A DNA stretch of 64,000 nucleotides, taken from UBA4285 sp050944355. Lineage in GTDB: Bacteria; Bacillota; Clostridia; Lachnospirales; Lachnospiraceae. The notes under the pieces were generated by a model, which saw only the letters and a program-made list of their open reading frames with translations, was not told where the DNA came from and did no database searches. The stretch is from the NCBI GenBank assembly GCA_050944355.1, contig JBMNQX010000001.1:248001-312000 (forward strand). Direction: 5' to 3'. The first letter of the stretch is position 1. Every line of letters starts with the position of its first letter. Below are positions 53,048-61,583 of this stretch, piece by piece. The position numbers were made by a program, and so were the translations under genes.

Positions 53048-53068
53048 CCCTTTCTGTTGCAGAAAGGG
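53048..53068 (+). promoter_or_regulatory. Hairpin covering the radC ribosome binding site
   Basis: CCCTTTCTG (53048-53056) pairs perfectly with CAGAAAGGG (53060-53068) around the loop TTG. The 3' arm includes AAAGGG, the only Shine-Dalgarno candidate, nine bases before ATG 53078. The structure would hide the site. Confidence 0.6.
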
Positions 53069-53077
53069 TGTGTAACC

Positions 53078-53791
53078 ATGAACAAGAAAGAAGAAACCAG
53101 AGAAGTAGTGGCAGAAGGAGAGATGCTGCCCTATGAGAAAGTGCTGAAAGCCGGACCGCAGGTGCTCTCGGACCGCGAACTCATTGCGGTGCTTCTGCGG
53201 ACAGGGACAAGCGGGATCGATGTGAAAGAACTGGCGGGAAATGTGCTGGCTGCTTCAAATGGCCGGGGGCTTCTGGGGCTGAAGCACATGAGCCTTCAGG
53301 AATTCATGAGCATCCGGGGAATCGGCGAGGTAAAAGCCATTCAGCTTACCTGTGCCTGCGAGATGGCCAGGCGGATGCACAAGCTGAGTGCCGCTGAAAA
53401 ACTCGATTTCTCATCTCCTTCGACGATAGCGGATTACTACATGGAGGATATGCGGCATCTGGAGACAGAGCGCCTCATCATCGCAATGCTTGACAACCGG
53501 TGCCGGCTTCTGTCCGATGAGGTACTGACGATCGGGACTGTAAACGCATCGCTCATCTCACCGCGCGAAGTGCTGATTTCTGTGCTGCGGGCAGGGGCTG
53601 TGAGTTTTGTCGTTCTGCACAATCATCCGAGCGGAGATCCGCAGCCCAGCATTCAGGACAGGACGGTGACGAAGCGCCTTCAGCGCGCCGGCGAAATCGT
53701 AGGCATTCCGCTCACGGACCACATTATTATCGGAGACAAGCGCTATTTCAGTTTTGTGGAGAGCGGCTGTCTTGAGACTAAGAAAGAGTGA
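53078..53791 (+). CDS. radC: RadC family JAMM-domain protein
   Basis: A 237-residue protein with an N-terminal helix-hairpin-helix region (SIRGIGEVKAIQLTCACEM) and a C-terminal JAB/JAMM domain with the metal motif HNHPSGDPQPS and a following Asp. RadC is widely annotated as a DNA repair protein, but a repair role is doubtful. ATG 53078 gives the family start; earlier in-frame codons lie in the promoter region. It precedes mreB, as in many Firmicutes. Confidence 0.9.
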   Translation: MNKKEETREVVAEGEMLPYEKVLKAGPQVLSDRELIAVLLRTGTSGIDVKELAGNVLAASNGRGLLGLKHMSLQEFMSIRGIGEVKAIQLTCACEMARRMHKLSAAEKLDFSSPSTIADYYMEDMRHLETERLIIAMLDNRCRLLSDEVLTIGTVNASLISPREVLISVLRAGAVSFVVLHNHPSGDPQPSIQDRTVTKRLQRAGEIVGIPLTDHIIIGDKRYFSFVESGCLETKKE

Positions 53792-53797
53792 ATTCAT

Positions 53798-54811
53798 TTG
53801 TCATCCCATGCATATGGCCTTGATATCGGCACAGACTATTTCCGGATGTGCTCGATGAACCGGATACTTGACGAGCGCTGCTGTATCGCGCTGGAGAATA
53901 AAACAGATGTGCGCGCGGTGGGGGATGAGGCCTTTGAAATGGCCGGGAAAGCGCCGGTCAGTATCCGCGTCTCGTTTCCTGTCAAGAACGGGGTAATTGC
54001 CGGCCTGGCTGATATGCAGCAGCTTCTGACACAGATGTACCGCAGAATCAATGACGGAAAACGGGTAAACGGCGCTTCATTTTATATCGCTGTTCCGACC
54101 GATATAAGCGGTGTCGAGCGCCGCGCTTTTACGGATGTGATTTTCAGGGCCGGTCTGAGGGAGAAGAATGTTTCTGTTGTCGACATGCCGATTGCCTGCG
54201 CGATCGGCGCCGGCATCGATGTGTTTTCAAGAGACCCTTCAATGGTAGTAAATATCGGCGGATCCAGGACCAGCGTTTCCGTCATCAGTGAAGGCGGTAT
54301 CGCCGCATTCACGAGTATTCCGGTCGGGGGAGATCTGCTTGACGAAAATATTGTCCAGACGGTCCGCAGAAACTACAATATTCTGATCGGGAGAAGGACA
54401 GCCGAAAACCTTAAGAAACAGATCGGGAGTGCTCTGCCGGGCAGCAGTCAGGTGAGCGTATCGGCATTTGGGCGAAGCGTCCTGTCCGGACTGCCTGGAC
54501 GATGCACAGTCACGGCGGATGTCATAAGCGCATCCTTTGAAAAAGAAATGGAGCAGATTGCGGCCGCGATCACGTCGACACTGGAGAAAACGCCGTCCGT
54601 AACGGCGGATTATGTACGCAGCTGCGGATTTTACCTGACTGGGGGCACAGCTCTGATGCGCAATCTGAGGCCATTTCTCACGAAGCAGACCGGAATCCCC
54701 TGTGCCGTCGTACAGAACCCGTCAGAAGCTGCGATACGGGGGATCATCGCCATTATCGGGGATAAAAGAAAAGCGGCGCTCGCACGCAGACCGGAAAGCG
54801 AACTGTATTAA
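53798..54811 (+). CDS. mreB: Divergent MreB-family rod-shape protein
   Basis: A 337-residue actin-like protein located before mreC and mreD. Family similarity runs along the whole length: GLDIGT at the first phosphate loop, the SGVERRA segment, VVNIGG at the second phosphate loop, and YLTGGTALMRNL at the adenosine motif. Several nucleotide-site positions differ from canonical MreB: NIGGSRT instead of DIGGGTT and DIGTDYF instead of DLGTANT. The start is TTG at 53798. It may be an MreB with altered ATPase properties or an MreB paralogue; a canonical copy elsewhere is possible. Confidence 0.8.
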   Translation: MSSHAYGLDIGTDYFRMCSMNRILDERCCIALENKTDVRAVGDEAFEMAGKAPVSIRVSFPVKNGVIAGLADMQQLLTQMYRRINDGKRVNGASFYIAVPTDISGVERRAFTDVIFRAGLREKNVSVVDMPIACAIGAGIDVFSRDPSMVVNIGGSRTSVSVISEGGIAAFTSIPVGGDLLDENIVQTVRRNYNILIGRRTAENLKKQIGSALPGSSQVSVSAFGRSVLSGLPGRCTVTADVISASFEKEMEQIAAAITSTLEKTPSVTADYVRSCGFYLTGGTALMRNLRPFLTKQTGIPCAVVQNPSEAAIRGIIAIIGDKRKAALARRPESELY

Positions 54812-54832
54812 AACGGATTTTGAGGACAGAAA

Positions 54833-55696
54833 ATGAAACAGCGATTAAAAGCGTTTTTTACACCGGGCCGGATTTTTACTCTTACTCTGTTTGCATGTGT
54901 ACTTTTGGTCCTGACTTCTTTTTTTAACGACAGTGTTTCGATTGCTCTGAGAACCGGTCTTGATACGATTGTCATCCCGATGCAGAAAGGCATTAACAGC
55001 CTCGGAGGCGCCATCTATGATCATTCGGTCAACCTGGCATCGAGGGAAGAGCTTGAAGCCGAGGTGGAGGATCTGAACAGCCAGATCGAGGATCTGCAGG
55101 CTGAAAATGAGCGGCTGCAGCAGGATGCCTATGAACTTTCACGCCTGCGGGAACTGTATCAGCTCGATGAAACCTATGCTTCCTGGCCGAAGACAGCCGC
55201 GAGAGTCATCGGGAGTGGTTCAGACAACTGGGATATGGAATTTACCATCGATAAAGGGTCTGATGACGGAATGCAGGCTGACATGAACGTAATTGCCGGC
55301 AACGGGCTTGTCGGAATCATCACGGAAGTCTATTCGAATCACTCGGTTGTCCGATCGATCATCGAGGACAATTCTTACGTATCGGGAATGCTCAGCGACA
55401 CCGGCGAGATCTGTTCCGTACAGGGCGATATCACGCTCATGGAGACCGGCAAGATCCGCGTCACAGATTTCAGTTCCGACGCTGAAGTCAGCCCGGGCGA
55501 TCAAATCGTGACGTCCAACATTTCTGACAAATATCTTCCGGGAATTCTGATAGGAACTGTCAGCGAAATCAGCGCGGACGACAATCAGATCACGCAGTCC
55601 GGGACGATCACGCCGGCTGCCAATTTTGAAAATCTTCAGGAGGTTCTGGTCATTACGACAACCAAAGCGGATCTTACCGGGGAATCTGACTCATGA
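54833..55696 (+). CDS. mreC: Rod shape-determining protein MreC
   Basis: A 287-residue membrane protein of the elongasome. One transmembrane segment lies at about 14-31, then a coiled coil (about 68-108, LEAEVEDLNSQIEDLQAE), then the two beta-barrel domains that contact PBP2. GAGGA precedes the ATG. Length and order (mreB-mreC-mreD-mrdA) are standard. It overlaps mreD by four bases. Confidence 0.93.
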   Translation: MKQRLKAFFTPGRIFTLTLFACVLLVLTSFFNDSVSIALRTGLDTIVIPMQKGINSLGGAIYDHSVNLASREELEAEVEDLNSQIEDLQAENERLQQDAYELSRLRELYQLDETYASWPKTAARVIGSGSDNWDMEFTIDKGSDDGMQADMNVIAGNGLVGIITEVYSNHSVVRSIIEDNSYVSGMLSDTGEICSVQGDITLMETGKIRVTDFSSDAEVSPGDQIVTSNISDKYLPGILIGTVSEISADDNQITQSGTITPAANFENLQEVLVITTTKADLTGESDS

Positions 55697-56211
55697 AATA
55701 CAGATTATTTGAAATTGCTCTGACATTTGTTTTTTTTCTCGCCGAGATTCTGCTGGTTCCGCTGATTCGCATCAACGGCAATGGACCGGAACTTCTCCTG
55801 CTGCTCCCGGTGTTTTTCGGATTTTTCGGGGGACCTGTAAACGGGGTGTTCGTCGGTCTGATTGCCGGGATTCTGGCCGACGTGTACGGCGGGACACTCC
55901 TTGGAACGAGCGCGTTTCTGTTTGTTTGTTTTGGGTATCTCAGCGGAAAACTGCTGGAGAATTTCGAGGAAGAAGAATTCTTCTTTCCGATGATGCTGAC
56001 ATTTGTTTCCGCTTTTCTGTATGAATGTGCTATGTGGTTTGTGCTGTATGTACTGCACAATGAGATAAACGCAGAATTTTTCTTTGCCAGAAAAATTCTT
56101 CCGATCAGTCTGTATACATTAGTGGCGGGAATTGCTCTGTATTTTCCGGTCCGTTCTCTTGACAGTAAAATGGGGGGAAACAGGATCAAATTAGGAGAGA
56201 AGAGAAAGTGA
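55693..56211 (+). CDS. mreD: Rod shape-determining protein MreD
   Basis: A 172-residue integral membrane protein with about five hydrophobic segments (starting FEIALTFVFFLAEILLVPLI), the usual MreD architecture. It links MreC to the wall-synthesis enzymes. The start overlaps the mreC stop (ATGA), and the end overlaps the GTG start of the PBP2 gene. Confidence 0.88.
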   Translation: MKYRLFEIALTFVFFLAEILLVPLIRINGNGPELLLLLPVFFGFFGGPVNGVFVGLIAGILADVYGGTLLGTSAFLFVCFGYLSGKLLENFEEEEFFFPMMLTFVSAFLYECAMWFVLYVLHNEINAEFFFARKILPISLYTLVAGIALYFPVRSLDSKMGGNRIKLGEKRK

Positions 56212-59081
56212 GAAGAATATTTCATGAAATTGCCGTTTCTATAAGAAATATTTTCAGGCAGCGCCTTTTTCCGGTTCTGCTTGTCCTGATCGTACTTTTT
56301 TCTGTTGTCACACAGAGAGTATTTTCCCTGCAGATTTTGAACAGTGATCAGTATTCCAGCGGCCTTTCCAGCTCTATCGAAAAGACAATGACCACTCAGG
56401 CCACACGAGGCAGAATTTTCGACCGAAACGGAGTGCTGCTCGCCTATGATGAACTTTCATATGCCGTCGTGATTTCGGATTCCGGTTATTATTCCTCAAC
56501 GGAGGAGAAAAATGAGAAGATCAACAGCGGCATCGTCAAGGCACTCGGAATCATCGAAGAGAACGGAGACACATTCCGCCAGGACTTAGACATGACGTAT
56601 AACTCGGAAACCGGTGAGTTTGAGTTCCTGGACAGCGGCCGTTCCCTGCTTGCTTTTCTGCGAGACGTCTATGGCCTGAGTTCCATCAGCGAACTGACTG
56701 AAGAACAGCAGAATTCCACACCGGAAGACGTCATCACATATCTCTGTGAGGAGTATGGGGTCGATCGAAATGCTCAGCCGCCGGAGTATATGCTCGAGCT
56801 TTTTTATCTCAGAATTCAGATGGCGGCCAATTCGTACAGCCGGTATACGACATTTACCATCGCGACAGACATAAGTGATGCGACAATGGCTGCGATCCGT
56901 GAGAATGCGGATGATCTGGCAGGCATTGTCATTGACACACGGACTGTCCGCCGCTACAACGACGCAAAATATTTTTCATCCATCATCGGCTACACGGGTA
57001 CGATTTTCTCGACGCAGCTTGACGAACTCAACGCAGAGGGCGGTGATTATGACAGCAATGATACTGTCGGAAAGACCGGAATTGAATCTGCTCTTGAGAG
57101 CGAGCTCGCCGGCACCAAAGGAACCAGGGAAGTCTATGTGGACCGGTATGGCCGGATAACAGAAGTTCAGGATGAGACGGAATCTGTCGCGGGTCATGAT
57201 GTCTATCTGACAATTGATGCCAATTATCAGAAAGCGCTTTATGACTTTATTGAGGAAGAGCTGGTCCGTCTGATAAAGTCGAAGCTGATAACGTCCGGAA
57301 CACAGGAAATTTATAATGAGGATACCGGTATCCTTGAGGATTACATGATCCGGATGAGTGATGTGGGATTTGCCTGCATCGATAACGGACTTGTTTCACT
57401 GAGCGGAATCGAATCCGGCGAGACCGCGACAGAGGCCGAGGTATACGCTGTCTATCAGGCGAGATACGCCACGGTTACGGACTGGCTTCAGGGAGAACTG
57501 ACCGGTTCCGGCACGCCATACGATGAACTCTCGGAAGAATACCGCAACTACATATGGTACATCTATGAAATGCTCAGTGACGACGGCATCATTGACTCAG
57601 ATCAGATCGACACAAATGACGATGTTTATGTCACCTTCACGGACGGCGGCTCGATCTCATTCCACGATTTTCTGGAATATGCTGTCGCAAACAACTGGGT
57701 ATCCCTCGATTCTCTCACCGACAGCTCTTACGTGAGTCTTGAAGAGGCGTTTTCACTTCTGACAAGTTATATCATGGACACGATTTCGACGGACAGAGAT
57801 TTTATCGAGCTGATCTATAAGTATCTGTTTGAAGACGGCTCTCTGACAGCCAGGCAGATGTTCATGCTGCTGTATGAGCAGGGATATCTTGAGGATACCG
57901 ACGGATATTACACGCAGCTAGCCAATGGCACGCTTGACCCTCTTGACTATTTTGAGACTGCGCTGGACCGCCGGATCCTGACACCGGGCGAAATAGGACT
58001 GATCGTCTGCTCAGGCTCGGCGACCGTCATTGACCCGAATTCCGGACAAATTCTCGCCATGGTTTCCTATCCGGGGTATGACAACAACCGGATGAGCGGC
58101 ACGGTTGACAGTGATTATTACACGCAGATCAATCTGAACAACTCAAAACCGATGTACAACTGGGCTACGCAGTCGCAGACAGCCCCCGGTTCCTGCTTTA
58201 AGATTGTCACGGCTGTGAGCGCGCTGATGAACGGAATTATCACGCCGGAAACGGAGATCTACTGTTCCGGACTGTTCACAGAAGTCACGCCGAATCCGCA
58301 TTGCTGGATTTATCCGGGCGAACACGGAACTGAAACTTTGTATGAAGCCATCCGGGATTCGTGCAATGTTTTCTTTTACACGGTCGGCTACAGACTTGCG
58401 AAGAGCCAGAACGGCACGTACAACAGTACGTATGCCACCAATATTCTGGCATCCTATGCCGAGGCTCTCGGTCTTGCCTCTGAGACCGGCATAGAAATCT
58501 CTGAATCTGAGCCTCAGACGTCTACGACAAATGCCGTGTCTTCAGCCATCGGTCAGGGCAATGCCCGGTACAGCTGCCTGAACCTCGCGCGCTATGCGGC
58601 TACCATCGCCAACCGCGGGACGAACTACAAGTCATCCCTTGTCTACAAAATTACGGAATATGGCGGCGAAACGATTCAGGAATATCAGTCGGAAGTGATC
58701 TCGACATTCACTATGGATTCAGAATACTGGGATGAGATTTTCAAAGGCATGCGGCTTGTGAGCGGTATGTATCAGCCGCTGAACAACCTGTACGATACGA
58801 TTGAAATAGCAGGCAAAACCGGAACCGCGCAGGATGATCTCACCAAGCCGTCTCACGCCAACTACATTTCATTTGCGCCGTACACAGACCCTGAAATCGC
58901 TCTGGCTGTCAATATACCGTACGGCTACGGGTCGATCAATGCGACGGCAGTTGCGGCCGATTTCTATCGATATTACTATGGCATCAATACAGAAGAAGAA
59001 ATCATATCAAATTCTTCGCTCAATGAAGCATCGGATTCAAGCGAAGAGCTGACAACCAGTACGACGATGCTGTCCGAATGA
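56208..59081 (+). CDS. mrdA: Penicillin-binding protein 2, elongation-specific transpeptidase
   Basis: A class B PBP that cross-links peptidoglycan during elongation with RodA. A single membrane anchor lies at about 17-40, then the dimer domain (TRGRIFDRNGVLLAY). The transpeptidase domain has S662-C-F-K665, S718-C-N720 and K870-T-G872. At 957 residues it is much longer than the usual 600-750. A helical, acidic insertion of about 250 residues (roughly 345-600) separates the TIDANYQ strand from the catalytic domain. Start is GTG at 56208, overlapping the mreD stop. Confidence 0.93.
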   Translation: MRRIFHEIAVSIRNIFRQRLFPVLLVLIVLFSVVTQRVFSLQILNSDQYSSGLSSSIEKTMTTQATRGRIFDRNGVLLAYDELSYAVVISDSGYYSSTEEKNEKINSGIVKALGIIEENGDTFRQDLDMTYNSETGEFEFLDSGRSLLAFLRDVYGLSSISELTEEQQNSTPEDVITYLCEEYGVDRNAQPPEYMLELFYLRIQMAANSYSRYTTFTIATDISDATMAAIRENADDLAGIVIDTRTVRRYNDAKYFSSIIGYTGTIFSTQLDELNAEGGDYDSNDTVGKTGIESALESELAGTKGTREVYVDRYGRITEVQDETESVAGHDVYLTIDANYQKALYDFIEEELVRLIKSKLITSGTQEIYNEDTGILEDYMIRMSDVGFACIDNGLVSLSGIESGETATEAEVYAVYQARYATVTDWLQGELTGSGTPYDELSEEYRNYIWYIYEMLSDDGIIDSDQIDTNDDVYVTFTDGGSISFHDFLEYAVANNWVSLDSLTDSSYVSLEEAFSLLTSYIMDTISTDRDFIELIYKYLFEDGSLTARQMFMLLYEQGYLEDTDGYYTQLANGTLDPLDYFETALDRRILTPGEIGLIVCSGSATVIDPNSGQILAMVSYPGYDNNRMSGTVDSDYYTQINLNNSKPMYNWATQSQTAPGSCFKIVTAVSALMNGIITPETEIYCSGLFTEVTPNPHCWIYPGEHGTETLYEAIRDSCNVFFYTVGYRLAKSQNGTYNSTYATNILASYAEALGLASETGIEISESEPQTSTTNAVSSAIGQGNARYSCLNLARYAATIANRGTNYKSSLVYKITEYGGETIQEYQSEVISTFTMDSEYWDEIFKGMRLVSGMYQPLNNLYDTIEIAGKTGTAQDDLTKPSHANYISFAPYTDPEIALAVNIPYGYGSINATAVAADFYRYYYGINTEEEIISNSSLNEASDSSEELTTSTTMLSE

Positions 59082-59111
59082 CAGATCCATGACAAATGAG
59101 GAGGTGCAGGC

Positions 59112-59975
59112 ATGGCTCAGGTGATCGCAATACTGTCCGGCAAGGGTGGGACGGGAAAGTCTCTCATCTGCTGCGGGATCGGCGAAGCGCTGGCCAAAGA
59201 AGGAAAGCATGTGCTTCTCGCAGACGGAAGCCAGGGCCTGCGCAGCCTTGAACTTTTCCTTGGAATGACAGATGGGATCCTGTATTCCTGCCCGGATCTC
59301 GCAGACGGAAAGTGTGAAATCGAAGATGTTCTTGTTGAGGATGAGGCACACCCCGGGCTCTGGCTCTTGCCGGCGGCTCAGAATCTGCCGTCGGACAGGA
59401 ACCTCAAAGAGGTATATGGGGCAGCACTGCAAAAGGCTGCCGCGGGCGGAGAGGATATTCCTGCCTTTGATTTTATCCTGATTGACTGCGGCGGGAGTCT
59501 TGAATCACAGCTGTCTCTTTCCCGGCTCGCCTCGCGCCCGCTGCTCGTTGTGACACCGGATCCGGCGGGGCTTCGGGCGGCAGACAAGCTGAGAAAACTC
59601 ACAGAGAAAGAACCGGATATGATTCTTTCCCGATTCCACACAAAAGACATGGCAGATGGGATTCTGCCGTCTGTTCCGGAAATTCAGGAGCTGCTTCCGC
59701 TCAATATACTGGGAATTCTCGAAGAAAATGACGGTGTGCGTCGGGCAGTGCTGCAGGGAAAAGATATCTGCCGTGAAATGCCTGAATTCACTCATATCGC
59801 GGATCGGCTTCAGGGAAAGGACGTTCCGCTGCCCCGGATGCCGGAAGCTTCGTCAGAGGACAGCGGTACAGAGAGCATTTCACAGGAAAAGCCGGAGAAG
59901 ATTTCTGCAATTTCGCAGGCTTCTGAACATCGGGGCGGATTTTTCAGACGGCTGTTTCAAAGAGGTCAGAAATAA
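59112..59975 (+). CDS. minD: MinD-like ParA-family ATPase
   Basis: A 287-residue deviant Walker A ATPase. SGKGGTGKS lies at residues 9-17 and GLRSLELFLG at 42-51. The C-terminus GGFFRRLFQRGQK closely resembles the amphipathic membrane-binding helix of MinD. Important departures from MinD are Ser at position 40 where MinD has Asp, and IDCGGSLES instead of the DSPAGIE motif. Neither minC nor minE is adjacent: the gene lies between mrdA and rodA, where a minCDE set is normally found in Clostridia. Division-site placement is thus uncertain; a role with the elongasome is possible. GAGGTG precedes the ATG. Confidence 0.78.
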   Translation: MAQVIAILSGKGGTGKSLICCGIGEALAKEGKHVLLADGSQGLRSLELFLGMTDGILYSCPDLADGKCEIEDVLVEDEAHPGLWLLPAAQNLPSDRNLKEVYGAALQKAAAGGEDIPAFDFILIDCGGSLESQLSLSRLASRPLLVVTPDPAGLRAADKLRKLTEKEPDMILSRFHTKDMADGILPSVPEIQELLPLNILGILEENDGVRRAVLQGKDICREMPEFTHIADRLQGKDVPLPRMPEASSEDSGTESISQEKPEKISAISQASEHRGGFFRRLFQRGQK

Positions 59976-61165
59976 TGTTTAAAAAATATGAGCTGCGTTA
60001 TTACAATTTCAGACTGCTGCTTCTGGTGCTGGTGACTTCCGTTTACGGAGTTATCCTGATCAACAGCGCTGACAGCAGCTACACGCTGCGTCAGATTCTG
60101 GGCATCCTGCTCGGAAGTGTCGTCCTGATTCTGGCGTCATTTTTTGACTATCATCGTCTGCTCAAGTTATACTGGGTAATGTATTTTGTGCTGACTGCGC
60201 TTCTGGTTCTGACGCTTTTATTCGGCCGCATATCACACGGCGCAAAACGCTGGCTGGTAATCGGCCCCTTCTCATTTCAGGCGTCAGAAATCGGAAAAGT
60301 GATTCTGATTCTTTTTACGGTGCAGATGTTGTCCATATACCGCGAGAAGGTCAACAAATGGTCGTTTCTGTTTCTGCTCTGGTTAATTCTTCTGATTCCT
60401 CTGGTGCTTATTCTTCAGGAACCGGATCTTTCCCAGACAGTGTTGACAACTCTTGTTCTGTTTACCGTGATTTTTGCGGCCGGCGTGAGTTATAAAAAGA
60501 TGGGACTGTTCTTCCTTATTGTCATTCCGCTTGCTGCTGGTATGCTATGGTATATACAGAGACCTGATCAGAAGCTTCTGGCATCGTATCAGAGAACCAG
60601 AATCATGGCATTTATTGACCCGGAGAACTATGATGACAATGTATATCAGCAGAAATATTCCGAGACAGCCATTGCGACGGGCGGCCTGACAGGAAAGGGA
60701 CTCAACAATGAAGATCCGACTTCTCTGCTGAATGCCGGATACATCCCGGAGGCGCATACAGACTTTATTTTCGCGGCGGCAGGTGAGGAGCTCGGATTTG
60801 TCGGCTGCGCTGCCATTATAGTTCTGCTGTTTGCCATTACGGCAGAATGTCTGTATGTCGGGTACAGGGCCCGGGATATGTCGGGAAAGCTTATCTGTGT
60901 GGGGGTCGCCTGTTATATAGGATATCAGTCGTTCATCAATATGGGCGTTGTGACGGGAATTCTGCCGAATACCGGTCTGACGCTGCCGTTTTTCAGCTAT
61001 GGAATGAGTTCGATTGTCACACTTTTCCTGGCTATAGGCATCGTTCTTAACGTCAGTCTCCAGCGGAACATGGAGAAAGACGATGAGATAAATATTGAAC
61101 ATTTCCGCGGCTTCACGTATTATCATCGGAGAGAAGACACCGGCAGGCGAGGAGGTTTGGCATGA
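59975..61165 (+). CDS. rodA: RodA-type SEDS peptidoglycan glycosyltransferase
   Basis: A 396-residue polytopic membrane protein of the SEDS family, with about ten hydrophobic segments. It polymerises lipid II into glycan strands together with PBP2. Conserved parts are SHGAKRWL near the N-terminal third, EPDLSQT, the loop ending EAHTDFIFAAAGEELG, and the C-terminal TGLTLPFFSYG. The context with mreBCD and mrdA favours RodA over FtsW. It begins inside the minD stop (TAATG) and overlaps mgsA by four bases. Confidence 0.93.
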   Translation: MFKKYELRYYNFRLLLLVLVTSVYGVILINSADSSYTLRQILGILLGSVVLILASFFDYHRLLKLYWVMYFVLTALLVLTLLFGRISHGAKRWLVIGPFSFQASEIGKVILILFTVQMLSIYREKVNKWSFLFLLWLILLIPLVLILQEPDLSQTVLTTLVLFTVIFAAGVSYKKMGLFFLIVIPLAAGMLWYIQRPDQKLLASYQRTRIMAFIDPENYDDNVYQQKYSETAIATGGLTGKGLNNEDPTSLLNAGYIPEAHTDFIFAAAGEELGFVGCAAIIVLLFAITAECLYVGYRARDMSGKLICVGVACYIGYQSFINMGVVTGILPNTGLTLPFFSYGMSSIVTLFLAIGIVLNVSLQRNMEKDDEINIEHFRGFTYYHRREDTGRRGGLA

Positions 61166-61557
61166 AAATTGCACTAATCGCACATGACTCAAAAAAGGAA
61201 CTTATGCAGAATTTTTGCATTGCGTATCGCGACATTCTGGCAAAAAATGAACTGTACGCAACAGGAACGACCGGCCGGCTCATCGAAGACGCAACAGGAT
61301 TACGGGTTTACAAATATCTGGCCGGATACCTGGGCGGCACGGAACAGATCTGTGCGCAGATAGAAGACAATACGTTTGATCTCGTGATTTTTCTCAGAGA
61401 GGCCAATAATCCGCGCATCAACGATGTGGACCCGGGGCATATCTGTAAACTCTGTGATATCTACAACATTCCGCTGGCGACCAATGCTGCCACGGCTGAA
61501 CTTCTGATCAAAGCCATGGACAGAGGCGATCTTGACTGGCGTGAAATGTATCAGTGA
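61162..61557 (+). CDS. mgsA: Methylglyoxal synthase-like protein with altered active site
   Basis: A 131-residue MGS-like domain protein, aligning without gaps to MgsA from KIALIAHD to NIPLATN. The phosphate-binding TGTTG (34-38) and H8, D9 and D90 are kept. By comparison with E. coli numbering, catalytic Asp71 is T60, Asp91 is E80 and His98 is N87. The SGP phosphate segment is AGY. True MgsA converts dihydroxyacetone phosphate to methylglyoxal; these changes make that activity doubtful. It is coupled to rodA in the usual clostridial place for mgsA. Confidence 0.8.
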   Translation: MKIALIAHDSKKELMQNFCIAYRDILAKNELYATGTTGRLIEDATGLRVYKYLAGYLGGTEQICAQIEDNTFDLVIFLREANNPRINDVDPGHICKLCDIYNIPLATNAATAELLIKAMDRGDLDWREMYQ

Positions 61558-61583
61558 CGATACAGCAGGAGAAACTTTAACGG

